Shown here: piece after piece, positions 37,351-46,432 of the stretch
Numbering within the stretch: position 1 is the first letter of the stretch
How the letters are laid out: the number at the start of each line of letters is the position of its first letter
From: HGM04593 sp045592125
GTDB lineage: Bacteria; Bacteroidota; Bacteroidia; Bacteroidales; Bacteroidaceae
Assembly (NCBI GenBank): GCA_045592125.1
Contig: JAZNUE010000045.1
Location: 36,073-100,072 of the forward strand
Length of the DNA stretch: 64,000 nucleotides
Reading direction: 5' to 3'
Notes under the pieces: generated by a model
What the model was told of the DNA's origin: nothing
What the model saw: the letters and a program-made list of their open reading frames with translations, nothing else
Databases searched by the model: none
Translations under genes and position numbers: made by a program

Positions 37351-38709
37351 TTATAATTCTAACGGGTTCTTGCGTATTCTCCATTCGGCAGGATAGAGGT
37401 TGTTGGCCCTACTGCCGATGTTCTTGGCAAAGCCTATAGGCGTGTCCTGGTATGTGAGGAGCAGGTAACCTACGGGCTCGTCCTCGAAATGCAGCGCCTC
37501 GCGGTGCAGATAGGAAAGCGCCGTATCCTTGCTAACTTCCACGCTCCTGAAGGACGAAGTTTCCAGCTCCGTGCTCATTGCCAGCTGGTGCAGAGGCAGG
37601 AGCCTGCCGTTCTTTATCACGGCCAACGGCAGGGCGTAATGAAGCACTCTCATCTTCTGCTGCAGCACAAGCATTGCTGCCGTGTGTTCCTTAGGCATTG
37701 CCACCAGGGTATCGTCCTGCAGAAGGAAATCGAACGCCTCGGGACGCCTTAGCCACTTTGCGGCCTGGCGCACTATCTTGCCGTCGGCCTGCTTGATGCG
37801 GGGCATGCGCGGCTGCACAGCCGCTGCATCGCCATCTTTCCTGAGCACCGCCATAAAGAGGCCCTCGCCCCTGGTATATCCCGGAATAAAGCGGTAGACC
37901 GGAAGACCTTCTGCCGTGAGCGAGCCTGTCACGTTCCACTCCCCGGCAACCTCTACAGGCAGCACCTGGGCGCCAAGCGTACTGGCAATCCACTCCACGC
38001 ACTCCTCGTTCTCCTCGCTGTTGAACGTGCATGTACTGTACACCATCAGGCCGCCAGGACGGAGCGAATCCCATATGTCGGCAACAATCTCCCTCTGCTT
38101 CCTGGCGCACTGCCTCACATTCGCCACGCTCCACTGCTCAACTGCGTAGGAGTCCTTGCGGAACATGCCCTCGCCCGAACAAGGCGCGTCAACGAGCACA
38201 AAGTCAAAGAAACTGCACAGCGGAGCAAAATCGGCCGGTTCGTTCTTTGTCACTACTGCCTGCGCGCGCCCCCATTTTATCACGTTTTCCGCAAGCACCT
38301 GGGCACGCAGAGGCATGGGCTCGTTCGACACGAGCATGCTCCCTTGGGGAAGGAGCGACAGCAAATGCGTCGACTTGCCCCCAGGCGCCGCACACAGGTC
38401 GAGCGCGCGCACTGGCGAGGAGACATGCTGCCTCACCACCTGCTCAAGGAACATTGAGGAGGCCTCCTGTACATAGTAGCAGCCCGCGTGGAACAGAGGG
38501 TCGGCCGTAAAGACCGGACGTTCGGCAACATAGCCGCCGTCGGCGGCCCAAGGCACAGGCTCGCCGCTGAAAAAAGAGGCGGCACCTTTCCCCTTGTTAT
38601 TGCGGACACTTGTCACGGGCTCTTCTTCAAGCGCCCTGACAAAACGGCCATACCTCTCTTCACCAAAGAGAGCACGCGTCCTTTCCACAAATTCCGCATT
38701 CAGTTCCAT
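37351..38709 (-). CDS. rsmF: rRNA (cytosine-C5) methyltransferase, RsmF/NOL1-NOP2-Sun family
   Basis: A SAM-dependent m5C methyltransferase of the ribosome or tRNA, 452 residues. The SAM motif is DLCAAPGGKSTHLLSLL. The two catalytic cysteines are in DAPCSGEGMFRKD and YSTCTFN. The C-terminal third (about 290-452) has the PUA-like/RsmF extension (TYQDTPIGFAKNIGSRANNL). ATG 38709 is preferred because the promoter at 38831-38838 lies inside the longer possible frame. Assignment to rsmF rather than another NSUN-type gene is by length and C-terminal form. It appears to head the run down to sufE. Confidence 0.88.
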   Translation of the reverse strand: MELNAEFVERTRALFGEERYGRFVRALEEEPVTSVRNNKGKGAASFFSGEPVPWAADGGYVAERPVFTADPLFHAGCYYVQEASSMFLEQVVRQHVSSPVRALDLCAAPGGKSTHLLSLLPQGSMLVSNEPMPLRAQVLAENVIKWGRAQAVVTKNEPADFAPLCSFFDFVLVDAPCSGEGMFRKDSYAVEQWSVANVRQCARKQREIVADIWDSLRPGGLMVYSTCTFNSEENEECVEWIASTLGAQVLPVEVAGEWNVTGSLTAEGLPVYRFIPGYTRGEGLFMAVLRKDGDAAAVQPRMPRIKQADGKIVRQAAKWLRRPEAFDFLLQDDTLVAMPKEHTAAMLVLQQKMRVLHYALPLAVIKNGRLLPLHQLAMSTELETSSFRSVEVSKDTALSYLHREALHFEDEPVGYLLLTYQDTPIGFAKNIGSRANNLYPAEWRIRKNPLEL

Positions 38710-38830
38710 AGCAATACGTTGGCGGGAACTGCGTACAGAGCACCGCCATGCAATAAGCGAAGACAGCTGCAGAGGGGCAAGGCCTACCTTGGCATTCCGC
38801 AGCGAGTGCAGCCTATTCTCGCGCTTTGCG

Positions 38831-38838
38831 CAAAGATA
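38831..38838 (-). promoter_or_regulatory. -7 element for the rsmF-to-sufE gene run
   Basis: The minus strand reads TATCTTTG followed by CGCAAAGCGC, a strong consensus match about 115 bp before rsmF. It heads a same-strand series of seven genes. Confidence 0.6.
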
Positions 38839-38973
38839 CAAAAAATATGCAATCAAGCGCCTTTTGGCCATGTATTATTATATATTATAAATAAAATTAA
38901 CTTTTAAAGGACCTGCAAGCAATATATGAATATTTTTGTGCCGTAACGGCCGCCTCTTTTCGCATAATTATTG

Positions 38974-38981
38974 TATCTTCG
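38974..38981 (+). promoter_or_regulatory. -7 element of thyA-folA
   Basis: TATCTTCG followed by CAG, one mismatch from consensus, ends 29 bp before the thyA ATG. It excludes the longer thyA frame that begins at 38936. Confidence 0.5.
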
Positions 38982-39010
38982 CAGAGATAACAAGAAAAAA
39001 CATCCAGACT

Positions 39011-39805
39011 ATGAAACAATACCTTGACCTGCTCAACAGGATACTGACAGAGGGAACGAGGAAAGATGACCGCACTGGCACAGGCACAATAAGCGTGTTC
39101 GGGCACCAGATGCGCTTTAACCTTGAGGACGGTTTCCCCTGCCTCACGACAAAGAAACTGCACCTTAAATCAATAATCCACGAACTGCTTTGGTTCCTTA
39201 ACGGCGACACCAACGTAAGGTACCTTCAGGAAAACGGGGTGCGCATATGGAACGAGTGGGCCGACGAGAATGGCGACCTGGGACACATATACGGTTACCA
39301 GTGGCGTTCATGGCCAGGATATGACGGCGAGCACATTGACCAGATTAAGGAGGTTGTGGAAACCATAAAGAATAACCCCGACTCGCGAAGGATTATTGTC
39401 AACGCATGGAATGTGGCCGACATAAAGAACATGAACCTTCCGCCCTGCCATGCAATGTTCCAGTTCTATGTTGCCGACGGCAAGCTGAGCCTTCAGCTCT
39501 ACCAGCGCAGCGCCGACTGCTTCCTTGGGGTGCCCTTCAACATCGCCTCATACGCACTGCTGCTGCAGATGATGGCACAAGTGACAGGACTTAAGGCCGG
39601 AGAGTTCATACACACCCTTGGCGACGCCCACCTCTACCTGAACCACATTGAGCAGGCCAGGCTGCAGCTTACACGAGAGCCCAAGAAACTGCCGCGCATG
39701 GTAATAAACCCCGACGTGAAGGGCATATTCTCATTCAAGTTCGAGGACTTCTCGCTTGAGGACTACGACGCGCACCCGCATATAAAGGGCGTTGTAGCCG
39801 TATAG
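39011..39805 (+). CDS. thyA: Thymidylate synthase
   Basis: ThyA methylates dUMP to dTMP using methylenetetrahydrofolate. The 264-residue product, the same length as in E. coli, has the catalytic Cys146 in NLPPCHAMFQFY. The RRIIVNAWN, SADCFLGVPFNIASYALL and HLYLNHIEQ motifs are also present. ATG 39011 starts MKQYLDLLNRILTEGTRKDD. folA follows 67 bp downstream, a common pairing because ThyA produces dihydrofolate. Confidence 0.97.
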   Translation: MKQYLDLLNRILTEGTRKDDRTGTGTISVFGHQMRFNLEDGFPCLTTKKLHLKSIIHELLWFLNGDTNVRYLQENGVRIWNEWADENGDLGHIYGYQWRSWPGYDGEHIDQIKEVVETIKNNPDSRRIIVNAWNVADIKNMNLPPCHAMFQFYVADGKLSLQLYQRSADCFLGVPFNIASYALLLQMMAQVTGLKAGEFIHTLGDAHLYLNHIEQARLQLTREPKKLPRMVINPDVKGIFSFKFEDFSLEDYDAHPHIKGVVAV

Positions 39806-39872
39806 GCCATGTAAAATGACAGAAGTCTGCGTGACCCGACTCCCGCATATTAACCGTTAACCATATACCGCC

Positions 39873-40370
39873 ATGTACAAGCTAGCACTCATAGCGGCCA
39901 TAGCCGAGAATAACGCCATTGGGTTTGAGAACAGGCTCATATACTGGCTGCCGAACGACCTGAAACGGTTCAAGGGCCTCACCACTGGGCACACTATAAT
40001 CATGGGCAGCAACACATTCCGCTCACTGCCTAAGGGCGCCCTGCCCAACCGCAGGAACATAGTCCTGTCACGCAAGCAGAGCGAGTTCCCAGGAGCAGAG
40101 ACATTCCATTCGCTTGAGGAAGCGCTAGCCAACTGCAGCAACGAGGATATCGTGTACATAATTGGCGGCGAGACACTCTACCGCGCAGCAATGCCAATGG
40201 CCGACATACTATGCCTGACAGAGGTAAAGGATACTCCAGAAAAGGCCGACGCCTTCTTCCCGGAGTTCAGCAAGAGAGAGTGGGAGACAATAGAGGAAGA
40301 GAACTTAGGCAAGGACGAGAAGCACGCCTACGACTACCGGTTCGTTACATACGCAAGGAGACGGCCATAG
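39873..40370 (+). CDS. folA: Dihydrofolate reductase
   Basis: DHFR regenerates tetrahydrofolate with NADPH. The 165-residue product has the AIAENNAIGFENRL loop, WLPNDLKRFK with the catalytic Asp, GHTIIMGSNTFRSLP and VYIIGGETLYRAAMP. The residues just before the catalytic Asp read IYWLPND rather than the usual LLWHLPAD, a mild variant. Length is normal. It is followed by a strong terminator. Confidence 0.95.
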   Translation: MYKLALIAAIAENNAIGFENRLIYWLPNDLKRFKGLTTGHTIIMGSNTFRSLPKGALPNRRNIVLSRKQSEFPGAETFHSLEEALANCSNEDIVYIIGGETLYRAAMPMADILCLTEVKDTPEKADAFFPEFSKREWETIEEENLGKDEKHAYDYRFVTYARRRP

Positions 40371-40440
40371 ACAAGCCTTTTCTACTCTTTTCTGCAAGGC
40401 AAAAAGGGTGGCAGAAAGGCAACCTTCCACCCCAAGCAAA

Positions 40441-40476
40441 CAAAAGAGGCCGCAACTTCCGTTGCGGCCTCTTTTG
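40441..40476. terminator. Bidirectional terminator between folA and exbD
   Basis: CAAAAGAGGCCGCAAC (40441-40456) and GTTGCGGCCTCTTTTG (40461-40476) form a perfect 16-bp stem with loop TTCC and flanking A and T runs on both strands. It lies between convergent genes. Confidence 0.93.
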
Positions 40477-40488
40477 TATCAGGATTAA

Positions 40489-40998
40489 TTACTGTTCATT
40501 TCTCTTTACGTCATACTCTGCAGAGTACATGATTGAGAGCGCTCCAATCTCGCGGAGCTCTTCTTTCACGTCGCTCACAACACCCATCTGGGTACTTGGA
40601 CGTCTTCTGCCTTCAGCGCCTTCACCAGCGTCAACCTTGAGCACTACACGCATATTGGCCTTGTCATCGCCCTTCATTGTGTTATGCTCCTCGGCAACAT
40701 GCTTGCCCACCTCATATACCTCAATGAACTTGTCATTAATCTGCACACGGGTACCAGAACCAAGCTGCTTAGCGTAACTCTGGTTAGGAGTACCGATGTA
40801 AAGATTTATCGCAGATGTCTTACGCTCAATCTTTGAAAGCTCGGTTCCCGAAGGTGCCTTGAACTCTACCTTCAGTTCCTCCTCACGCATTGATGTTACA
40901 ATCATAAAGAAGAAAAGAATTGAGAATATCAAGTCAGGGAGTGACGAAGTATTCAACTCAGGCATTTCTGCCTTACCTTTGTTATTAAATTTACTCAT
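40489..40998 (-). CDS. exbD: ExbD-family biopolymer transport protein (second copy)
   Basis: ExbD works with ExbB as a proton-driven motor that energises TonB-dependent outer-membrane transport. The 169-residue product has one N-terminal transmembrane helix with the essential aspartate (Asp22 in SSLPDLIFSILFFFMIV) and a periplasmic domain. It is the last gene of the operon and differs clearly from the other ExbD. Bacteroidetes often carry two ExbD genes in tandem. Confidence 0.88.
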   Translation of the reverse strand: MSKFNNKGKAEMPELNTSSLPDLIFSILFFFMIVTSMREEELKVEFKAPSGTELSKIERKTSAINLYIGTPNQSYAKQLGSGTRVQINDKFIEVYEVGKHVAEEHNTMKGDDKANMRVVLKVDAGEGAEGRRRPSTQMGVVSDVKEELREIGALSIMYSAEYDVKRNEQ

Positions 40999-41005
40999 AG
41001 CCTAA

Positions 41006-41710
41006 TCATTGTTGAACGTTTACAGTATACTCCTGGGGCTTGGCCTCATAGATTTTCATCTTGTAATACTGCTGACATACCTCCTGCTGGTTACCGTCAA
41101 GTTCGTTATAAGGCCTGCCATACTCCTCTATAGCCAGCTCGTTACGCAGCTCGTTGTATGCGCCGTAGAGTTCGTTAGCAACCTTGAAGTACACGCTGTA
41201 CTCCGAAGCACGGTCGGTAGTCAATGTTATGACGTGGTTCTTTGAGATTCGGCGTGGCTGTCCATCGGGAAGTGCATGAGGATTTCCATCCTTGTCCTTC
41301 CAGATTACAAAGGTATCTATCATCACCGGATAAACCTCAAGCTCATTCATCAGGACATTGCCCTGCTGGTCGGTTATCTGGTTGCGGATAAAGTCCTTGG
41401 CAATCCAGCGCAGCTTATCAAAAGGCACATCGGTAACCTTTACACCATATCTGTTCTCAAACTCACTCACCTCCATATCACCCGGCTTCACGAGAACCTT
41501 GCTATGCATGTTCACATTTACCGCAAGCACGTTTCTCTGCAGGATCTTTGGCGGAGGAGTGTTGTCCTCTGTCTTTTCCGGAAGACGCGAATTCAAACCT
41601 GTCTGGTGGTTCATAGAAGTCACGACAAGGAAGAAAATCAACAGAATGAACGAAATGTCCGCTGTTGAGCTTGCGTTGATTCCGGGTACTTTTCTATTAC
41701 CTTTAGCCAT
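41006..41710 (-). CDS. exbD: ExbD-family biopolymer transport protein (first copy)
   Basis: A 234-residue ExbD-like protein, longer than the usual 140-170. One N-terminal helix holds the conserved Asp18 (STADISFILLIFFLVVTSM). A large periplasmic part has an extra region of about 60 residues before the C-terminus (YGRPYNELDGNQQEVCQQYY). It lies 7 bp before the shorter copy. It probably forms a heterologous ExbD pair with it around the ExbB pentamer, an inference. Confidence 0.85.
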   Translation of the reverse strand: MAKGNRKVPGINASSTADISFILLIFFLVVTSMNHQTGLNSRLPEKTEDNTPPPKILQRNVLAVNVNMHSKVLVKPGDMEVSEFENRYGVKVTDVPFDKLRWIAKDFIRNQITDQQGNVLMNELEVYPVMIDTFVIWKDKDGNPHALPDGQPRRISKNHVITLTTDRASEYSVYFKVANELYGAYNELRNELAIEEYGRPYNELDGNQQEVCQQYYKMKIYEAKPQEYTVNVQQ

Positions 41711-41715
41711 GACTA

Positions 41716-42252
41716 TTACTTAACTTTGTTAACGTATTTGAACAGACCTGCGAGGCTGACGAGTGTCACAACAACACATATGGCAGCCAATGCATACTGC
41801 ACATAAAGCAGGGCATCTGTCAGGACCATAGAACCTGTATCCTCACAAATGACGTTATTGATAAGGATAGGAGCTACTGTACCGTTCTGTATTGCCTCAA
41901 GAGAATTAGACTCTGAAGATGCTGCGATAAAATATGCAACAACAACAAGCGCAATTGCCAGAACCGGACCAACAAGACCTTTGGCGGCCTCTTTGGGATT
42001 ATCCATAAACTTCTTCACCAGCCCGATTGTCTGATACACAAGAATCAGCACAATTGGTACAATCACCAATATATATATCCACCACATAAGTACTGGCAGG
42101 AACTGCGGGTCGGTAAGCGGTTTTTCCTGGCCCGGCAATACAATCTCGTTGTCAAAACCAACGAAGAAGAAGCAGGCAAGAATAACCAGCGTTACAGAAA
42201 GCAGCGCTAGCAACACCCATTTGGATAACTTAATATAAAAATCAGCTTTCAT
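41716..42252 (-). CDS. Conserved membrane protein in exb operon, function unknown
   Basis: A 178-residue protein with four predicted helices (about 10-32, 53-75, 93-110 and 150-172). A short periplasmic or cytosolic loop (DNPKEAAKGLVGPVL) lies between the second and third. I recognise no catalytic motif. It sits between exbB and the first exbD with spacings of 25 and 5 bp, so it is almost certainly part of the same machine. Comparable small membrane proteins occur in this position in other Bacteroidetes. Confidence 0.75.
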   Translation of the reverse strand: MKADFYIKLSKWVLLALLSVTLVILACFFFVGFDNEIVLPGQEKPLTDPQFLPVLMWWIYILVIVPIVLILVYQTIGLVKKFMDNPKEAAKGLVGPVLAIALVVVAYFIAASSESNSLEAIQNGTVAPILINNVICEDTGSMVLTDALLYVQYALAAICVVVTLVSLAGLFKYVNKVK

Positions 42253-42277
42253 AATTGTATAATTCAGTTAGCTGTTA

Positions 42278-43132
42278 TTACTTCTTCAAATTAAACTTTG
42301 TCAAAAGGTCAAGGAGGGTGATTGAACTGTCTTCCATGTCTGAAACAAGAGACTCAATCTTGGTAAGGATAAAGTTGTAGAATACCTGAAGGATAAGAGC
42401 TACAAGAATACCGTAGATAGTAGTGATAAGAGCCACCTTCATACCACCGGCAACGATAGTTGGAGAGATGTCACCCTTCTGCTGGATTTCGTCGAATGAC
42501 ATAACCATACCAATCACAGTACCCAAGAATCCGAGTGATGGAGCCATAGCGATGAACAGTGTAATCCATGAGCAGTTCTTCTCGAGCATTGAAGACTGGA
42601 GGCTGCCGTAAGAAACTACTGAACGTTCAACTGTCTCAAGACCCTCGTCGATACGGAGAAGGCCCTGGTAGCAGATAGCGGCAACAGGACCGGCTGTATT
42701 GCGGCAGATTTCCTTTGCAGCCTCAACATCGTTCTTTGACAATGCGTCAGCAATGCTTGCCATGAGTTTCTTTGTGTTAACCTGAGCCATGCTCAAATAA
42801 ATGATACGCTCAACACAGAATGCGAGACCGATAACCATAGCAATTGCTACAAGAGCCATAAACTCGGCACCACCCTCGATAAACTTTGTCTTGAGAGACT
42901 TGTGAACACCGGCAAGACCCGCCTCTTCGGCAACCTCTACAGGTGCCGCAGCCTCTTCGGCAGCAGGTTCCTCAACTGCGGGCTCCTCAACTGCTACAGA
43001 ATCATTTGCCACTACAGCAGAATCAGCAACAGTCTCTGTCTGCTGTACATTGTTAACATCATCACTTTGTGCAGCAACCTGGGCTGTACCGAACAGACCC
43101 AAAACTGCAACGATTGCAAGAAGTTTTTTCAT
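42278..43132 (-). CDS. exbB: MotA/TolQ/ExbB family proton channel with exported N-terminal segment
   Basis: The 284-residue product has a signal-like helix (1-21), an acidic Ala/Glu/Pro/Val stretch (about 22-70), then three helices of the ExbB channel. Signatures are EFMALVAIAMVIGLAFCVER and the last two helices around IAMAPSLGFLGTVIGMVMSF and KVALITTIYGILVALIL. The acidic N-terminal extension is typical of Bacteroidetes ExbB. It opens the exb operon and lies 49 bp downstream of tRNA-Ser on the same strand, possibly co-transcribed. Confidence 0.9.
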   Translation of the reverse strand: MKKLLAIVAVLGLFGTAQVAAQSDDVNNVQQTETVADSAVVANDSVAVEEPAVEEPAAEEAAAPVEVAEEAGLAGVHKSLKTKFIEGGAEFMALVAIAMVIGLAFCVERIIYLSMAQVNTKKLMASIADALSKNDVEAAKEICRNTAGPVAAICYQGLLRIDEGLETVERSVVSYGSLQSSMLEKNCSWITLFIAMAPSLGFLGTVIGMVMSFDEIQQKGDISPTIVAGGMKVALITTIYGILVALILQVFYNFILTKIESLVSDMEDSSITLLDLLTKFNLKK

Positions 43133-43181
43133 TTTGTGTAATTTTTAAATTAATATTTTAAGTTAATTCATTCAAAATCAG

Positions 43182-43269
43182 CGGAAAGAGGGGGATTCGA
43201 ACCCCCGATACACTTTTGGCGTATACACGCTTTCCAGGCGTGCCTCTTCAACCACTCGAGCATCTTTCC
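43182..43269 (-). tRNA. tRNA-Ser (anticodon GGA)
   Basis: An 88-nt class II tRNA. The 7-bp acceptor stem is GGAAAGA with TCTTTCC. The anticodon loop CTGGAAA gives GGA. A long variable arm (TATACGCCAAAAGTGTATC) and a T-arm GGGGGTTCGAATCCCCC follow. The CCA end is not encoded. Confidence 0.95.
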
Positions 43270-43337
43270 TGGCCCGTGCATATAGTAATCGGCATGCAAT
43301 TTACAACATTTTTTGCAAACTGCACTTTATTTCACGG

Positions 43338-43345
43338 CAAAAGTA
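43338..43345 (-). promoter_or_regulatory. Candidate -7 element of tRNA-Ser (and possibly exbB)
   Basis: The minus strand reads TACTTTTG, a full TAnnTTTG match, about 70 bp before the tRNA. No separate promoter is obvious in the 49 bp between the tRNA and exbB. Confidence 0.4.
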
Positions 43346-43492
43346 ACTTTTTTTTTCAAATCAATGAACAAATCAAAAGAAAATCATTGGCCACAGAGGC
43401 AAAAAACGGGCAAATAAGGTTTTTTAACACTTGGCATGGCGAAATAAATAAAAAGAAACGCGCGCAGCAGATTCCTTTACCGAATTATTGGC

Positions 43493-43500
43493 TACATTTG
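43493..43500 (+). promoter_or_regulatory. -7 element of lpxK-punA-thiL-imm17
   Basis: TACATTTG followed by CA is a full consensus match, 26 bp before ATG 43526. Confidence 0.55.
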
Positions 43501-43525
43501 CAATAAGGAAACAGCAGTGGACAAA

Positions 43526-44605
43526 ATGAAGATTGACGCAAGAAGAGGCATAGCAGCGGCACTGTGTGACGCCGTGAACCCGTACCGCTGGGCCACGGCG
43601 CTGCGCAACAGGATGTTCGACCGTGGCATAATGCAGTCGCGGGAGTTTCCCCTGCCCACAATATGCATAGGCAACATCACAGTAGGCGGCACCGGGAAGA
43701 CCCCGCACACTGAATATATTATATCCCTGCTAGGCAAGCGCTACCGCACCGCCATGCTGAGCCGCGGATACGGGCGCAAGAGCAAGGGGTATGCCAAAGG
43801 CACTGCCACGGCCTCCATGGAGGAGATTGGCGACGAGCCGTTCCAGATAAAGAACAAATTCCCGCATATTGCTGTTGCAGTATGTGAGAAACGGGCAACA
43901 GGCATTGAAAGGATTATGGCCGAGGAGAAGGAGACCGAGGTTATCCTGCTTGACGACGCATACCAGCACCGCCATGTGAAGGCAGGCATGAACATACTGC
44001 TCATTGACAGCAGTCGCCCGGTATGGCAGGACTGCGTGCTGCCGTTCGGACGCTTGCGGGAAAGCATGGCCGGGGTAAGGCGCGCCGACGTTGTGGTCAT
44101 AACCAAATGCAGCGGCATAACTGCACAGCAGAAGCAGTGGTGCCGCAACCTAATTAGAAGTATAAAGGACATCCCTGTATTCTTCTCGGGCATGAGGTAC
44201 GGCAGTCACTACCCGCTGTTTGGCGAGACCGCTCCGCTGGAGAGCATTGCCGGGTGCGAAGAGGTACTCCTGGTTACAGGCATCGCAAGGCCCGCTCCGC
44301 TAAAGGAGGAGATTGAGCGCAGGGGAGCAAGAGTGGAGATGGCGCGCTTCGGCGACCACCACAGCTTCACCCAGGCCGAGCTTGAGGCAATTGCCACGCG
44401 CTTCAACGGCATGAAAAGCAGCAGGAAGGCAATAGTCACCACGGAAAAGGACGCGGCAAGGCTGCTGCACAGGAGCGGCCTGCCGCAGGCCATAAAGGAG
44501 AATATATACGCTCTGCCTATTGAGGTGGAGATACTTGACGGAGAAGAGACAATGTTTAACCAAATAATAGAGAACTATGTTGCAGAAAATTCAAGAAACC
44601 GCTGA
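43526..44605 (+). CDS. lpxK: Tetraacyldisaccharide 4'-kinase
   Basis: LpxK phosphorylates the lipid A disaccharide at the 4' position on the inner membrane. The 359-residue product has the Walker A site GNITVGGTGKTPHTEY, the LSRGYGRKSKGY segment and the VILLDDAYQHRHVK motif. ATG 43526 is preferred to a GTG at 43517. The last 29 bp overlap punA. Its presence confirms an LPS-bearing Gram-negative envelope. Confidence 0.95.
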   Translation: MKIDARRGIAAALCDAVNPYRWATALRNRMFDRGIMQSREFPLPTICIGNITVGGTGKTPHTEYIISLLGKRYRTAMLSRGYGRKSKGYAKGTATASMEEIGDEPFQIKNKFPHIAVAVCEKRATGIERIMAEEKETEVILLDDAYQHRHVKAGMNILLIDSSRPVWQDCVLPFGRLRESMAGVRRADVVVITKCSGITAQQKQWCRNLIRSIKDIPVFFSGMRYGSHYPLFGETAPLESIAGCEEVLLVTGIARPAPLKEEIERRGARVEMARFGDHHSFTQAELEAIATRFNGMKSSRKAIVTTEKDAARLLHRSGLPQAIKENIYALPIEVEILDGEETMFNQIIENYVAENSRNR

Positions 44606-45386
44606 ATTCCTTAGAGGAAAGATGACAACAGCGCCCGAGACAGCCATTATCCTCGGCACCGGGCTCGGCAGCCTTGTAAACGAGATAACCGACAAGTACG
44701 AGATTGAGTATAAGGACATTCCCAACTTCCCGCTCTCCACAGTGGAAGGCCATTCAGGCAAGCTCATCTTCGGCAAGCTGGGCAACAAGGAAATCATGGC
44801 CATGCAGGGCCGTTTCCACTTCTACGAAGGGTATTCCATGAAAGAGGTTACATTCCCCGTGCGCGTTATGCGAGAGCTGGGCATAAAGACCCTTTTTGTA
44901 TCTAACGCCGCAGGCGGCATGAACCCCGGTTTCCTCATCGGCGACCTCATGATAATAAACGACCACATCAACTTCTTCCCCGAGCACCCCTTGCGCGGCA
45001 AGAACATCCCCTACGGCGACCGTTTCCCCGACATGAGCGCGGCCTATGACAAGGGCCTCATCGCTATGGCAAAGGAGATTGCGGCCGAGAAAGGCATACG
45101 CGTTGTCGAGGGAGTGTACCTTGGCACACAGGGCCCCACATTCGAGACACCAGCCGAGTACCGCATGTTCCACCGCATGGGCGGCGACGCTGTGGGAATG
45201 TCGACCGTGCCCGAAGTCATTGTGGCGCGCCACTGCGGCATACGCGTGTTCGGCATTTCGGTAATAACCGACCTTGGCGTTGAAGGCATTGTGGTTGAGT
45301 GCAGCCATGAAGAGGTTCAGAAGGCTGCCGACGAGGCACAGCCCAAGATGACAACAATATTCCGCGAAATAATCAACAGGGCATAA
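44577..45386 (+). CDS. punA: Purine nucleoside phosphorylase
   Basis: This enzyme cleaves inosine or guanosine with phosphate to base and ribose-1-phosphate. The 269-residue trimeric-type PNP has ILGTGLGSLVNEI, VEGHSGKL, RFHFYEGYSM, NAAGGMNPGF and the substrate-site glutamate in YLGTQGPTFETPAEYRM. Its start lies 29 bp inside the end of lpxK, so translation is probably coupled. Length is typical. Confidence 0.95.
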   Translation: MLQKIQETAEFLRGKMTTAPETAIILGTGLGSLVNEITDKYEIEYKDIPNFPLSTVEGHSGKLIFGKLGNKEIMAMQGRFHFYEGYSMKEVTFPVRVMRELGIKTLFVSNAAGGMNPGFLIGDLMIINDHINFFPEHPLRGKNIPYGDRFPDMSAAYDKGLIAMAKEIAAEKGIRVVEGVYLGTQGPTFETPAEYRMFHRMGGDAVGMSTVPEVIVARHCGIRVFGISVITDLGVEGIVVECSHEEVQKAADEAQPKMTTIFREIINRA

Positions 45387-45393
45387 GAGAAAA

Positions 45394-46431
45394 ATGAACA
45401 CGGCAAAACGTACCGAAATATCGTCTTTGGGCGAGTTCGGCCTCATTGACAGGATAACAAAAGATATTCCCATAACAAACAAGGAGACGGTAAAAGGCGT
45501 TGGCGACGACGCCGCCATACTGCAGTTCAGCGGTGACGAGGAGACCCTCGTCACCACCGACCTGTTTATGGAAGGCGTACACTTCGACCTCACCTATTTC
45601 CCCTTGAAGCACCTTGGCTACAAGGCAGTTGTCGCCAACATCTCCGACATATATGCAATGAACGGTACCCCCAAGCAGATTACCGTATCGCTTGCCCTGA
45701 GCCGCAAGTTCTGCATTGAGGATGTCGAGGAGCTGTATGCGGGAATAAGGCTTGCATGCCAGCAGTACGGCGTTGACATTGCAGGCGGCGACACCACATC
45801 CTCGCTCACCGGCCTTGCCATAAGCATCACCGCCATAGGGACAGCGCCAAAAGGCACCGCTGTAAAGCGCAGCGGGGCAAAGGAGACCGACCTCATATGC
45901 GTCACCGGCAACCTTGGCGCAGCCTACATGGGCCTGCAGCTGCTCGAGCGCGAGAAGATCGCGACAGCCGGCAAGGACATACAGCCCGACTTCCAGGGCA
46001 AGGAGTATATCCTTGAGCGCCAGCTTAAGCCCGAGGCCCGCAAGGATATAATTGAAAGGCTGCGCGAGGAAGGCATAATGCCCACAGCCATGATAGATGT
46101 AAGCGACGGGCTTTCATCGGAGCTCATGCACATATGCAAGCAGAGCGGGACAGGCTGCCGCATATACGAGGAGCGCCTACCTATTGACTACCAGACAGCA
46201 ATCATGGCCGAAGAACTGAACATGAACGTCACCACCTGCGCCTTGAATGGCGGCGAGGACTTTGAGCTGCTGTTCACCGTGCCCATTGCCGACCATGAGA
46301 AAGTTGCAGCAATGAAGGACGTGCATGTCATCGGGCATATCGTAAGCGACAGCATGGGGCTGGCGCTCATCACGCGCGACGGCGTGGAGATGGAACTGAA
46401 GGCACAGGGATGGACACCACAGGAGGAGTAG
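45394..46431 (+). CDS. thiL: Thiamine-monophosphate kinase
   Basis: ThiL makes thiamine diphosphate from the monophosphate. The 345-residue product has the AIR synthase-type fold with SSLGEFGLIDRI at the start, GVGDDAAIL, TTDLFMEGVHFDL, ANISDIYAMNG, the AGGDTTSS nucleotide-site motif and the late DVSDGLSSEL. It starts 7 bp after punA. Confidence 0.95.
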   Translation: MNTAKRTEISSLGEFGLIDRITKDIPITNKETVKGVGDDAAILQFSGDEETLVTTDLFMEGVHFDLTYFPLKHLGYKAVVANISDIYAMNGTPKQITVSLALSRKFCIEDVEELYAGIRLACQQYGVDIAGGDTTSSLTGLAISITAIGTAPKGTAVKRSGAKETDLICVTGNLGAAYMGLQLLEREKIATAGKDIQPDFQGKEYILERQLKPEARKDIIERLREEGIMPTAMIDVSDGLSSELMHICKQSGTGCRIYEERLPIDYQTAIMAEELNMNVTTCALNGGEDFELLFTVPIADHEKVAAMKDVHVIGHIVSDSMGLALITRDGVEMELKAQGWTPQEE

Positions 46432-46432
46432 C

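Noticed and set aside
40371..40440. Separate structured element between folA and its terminator
   Set aside because: No stem or repeat of note; likely the 3' untranslated region of folA.
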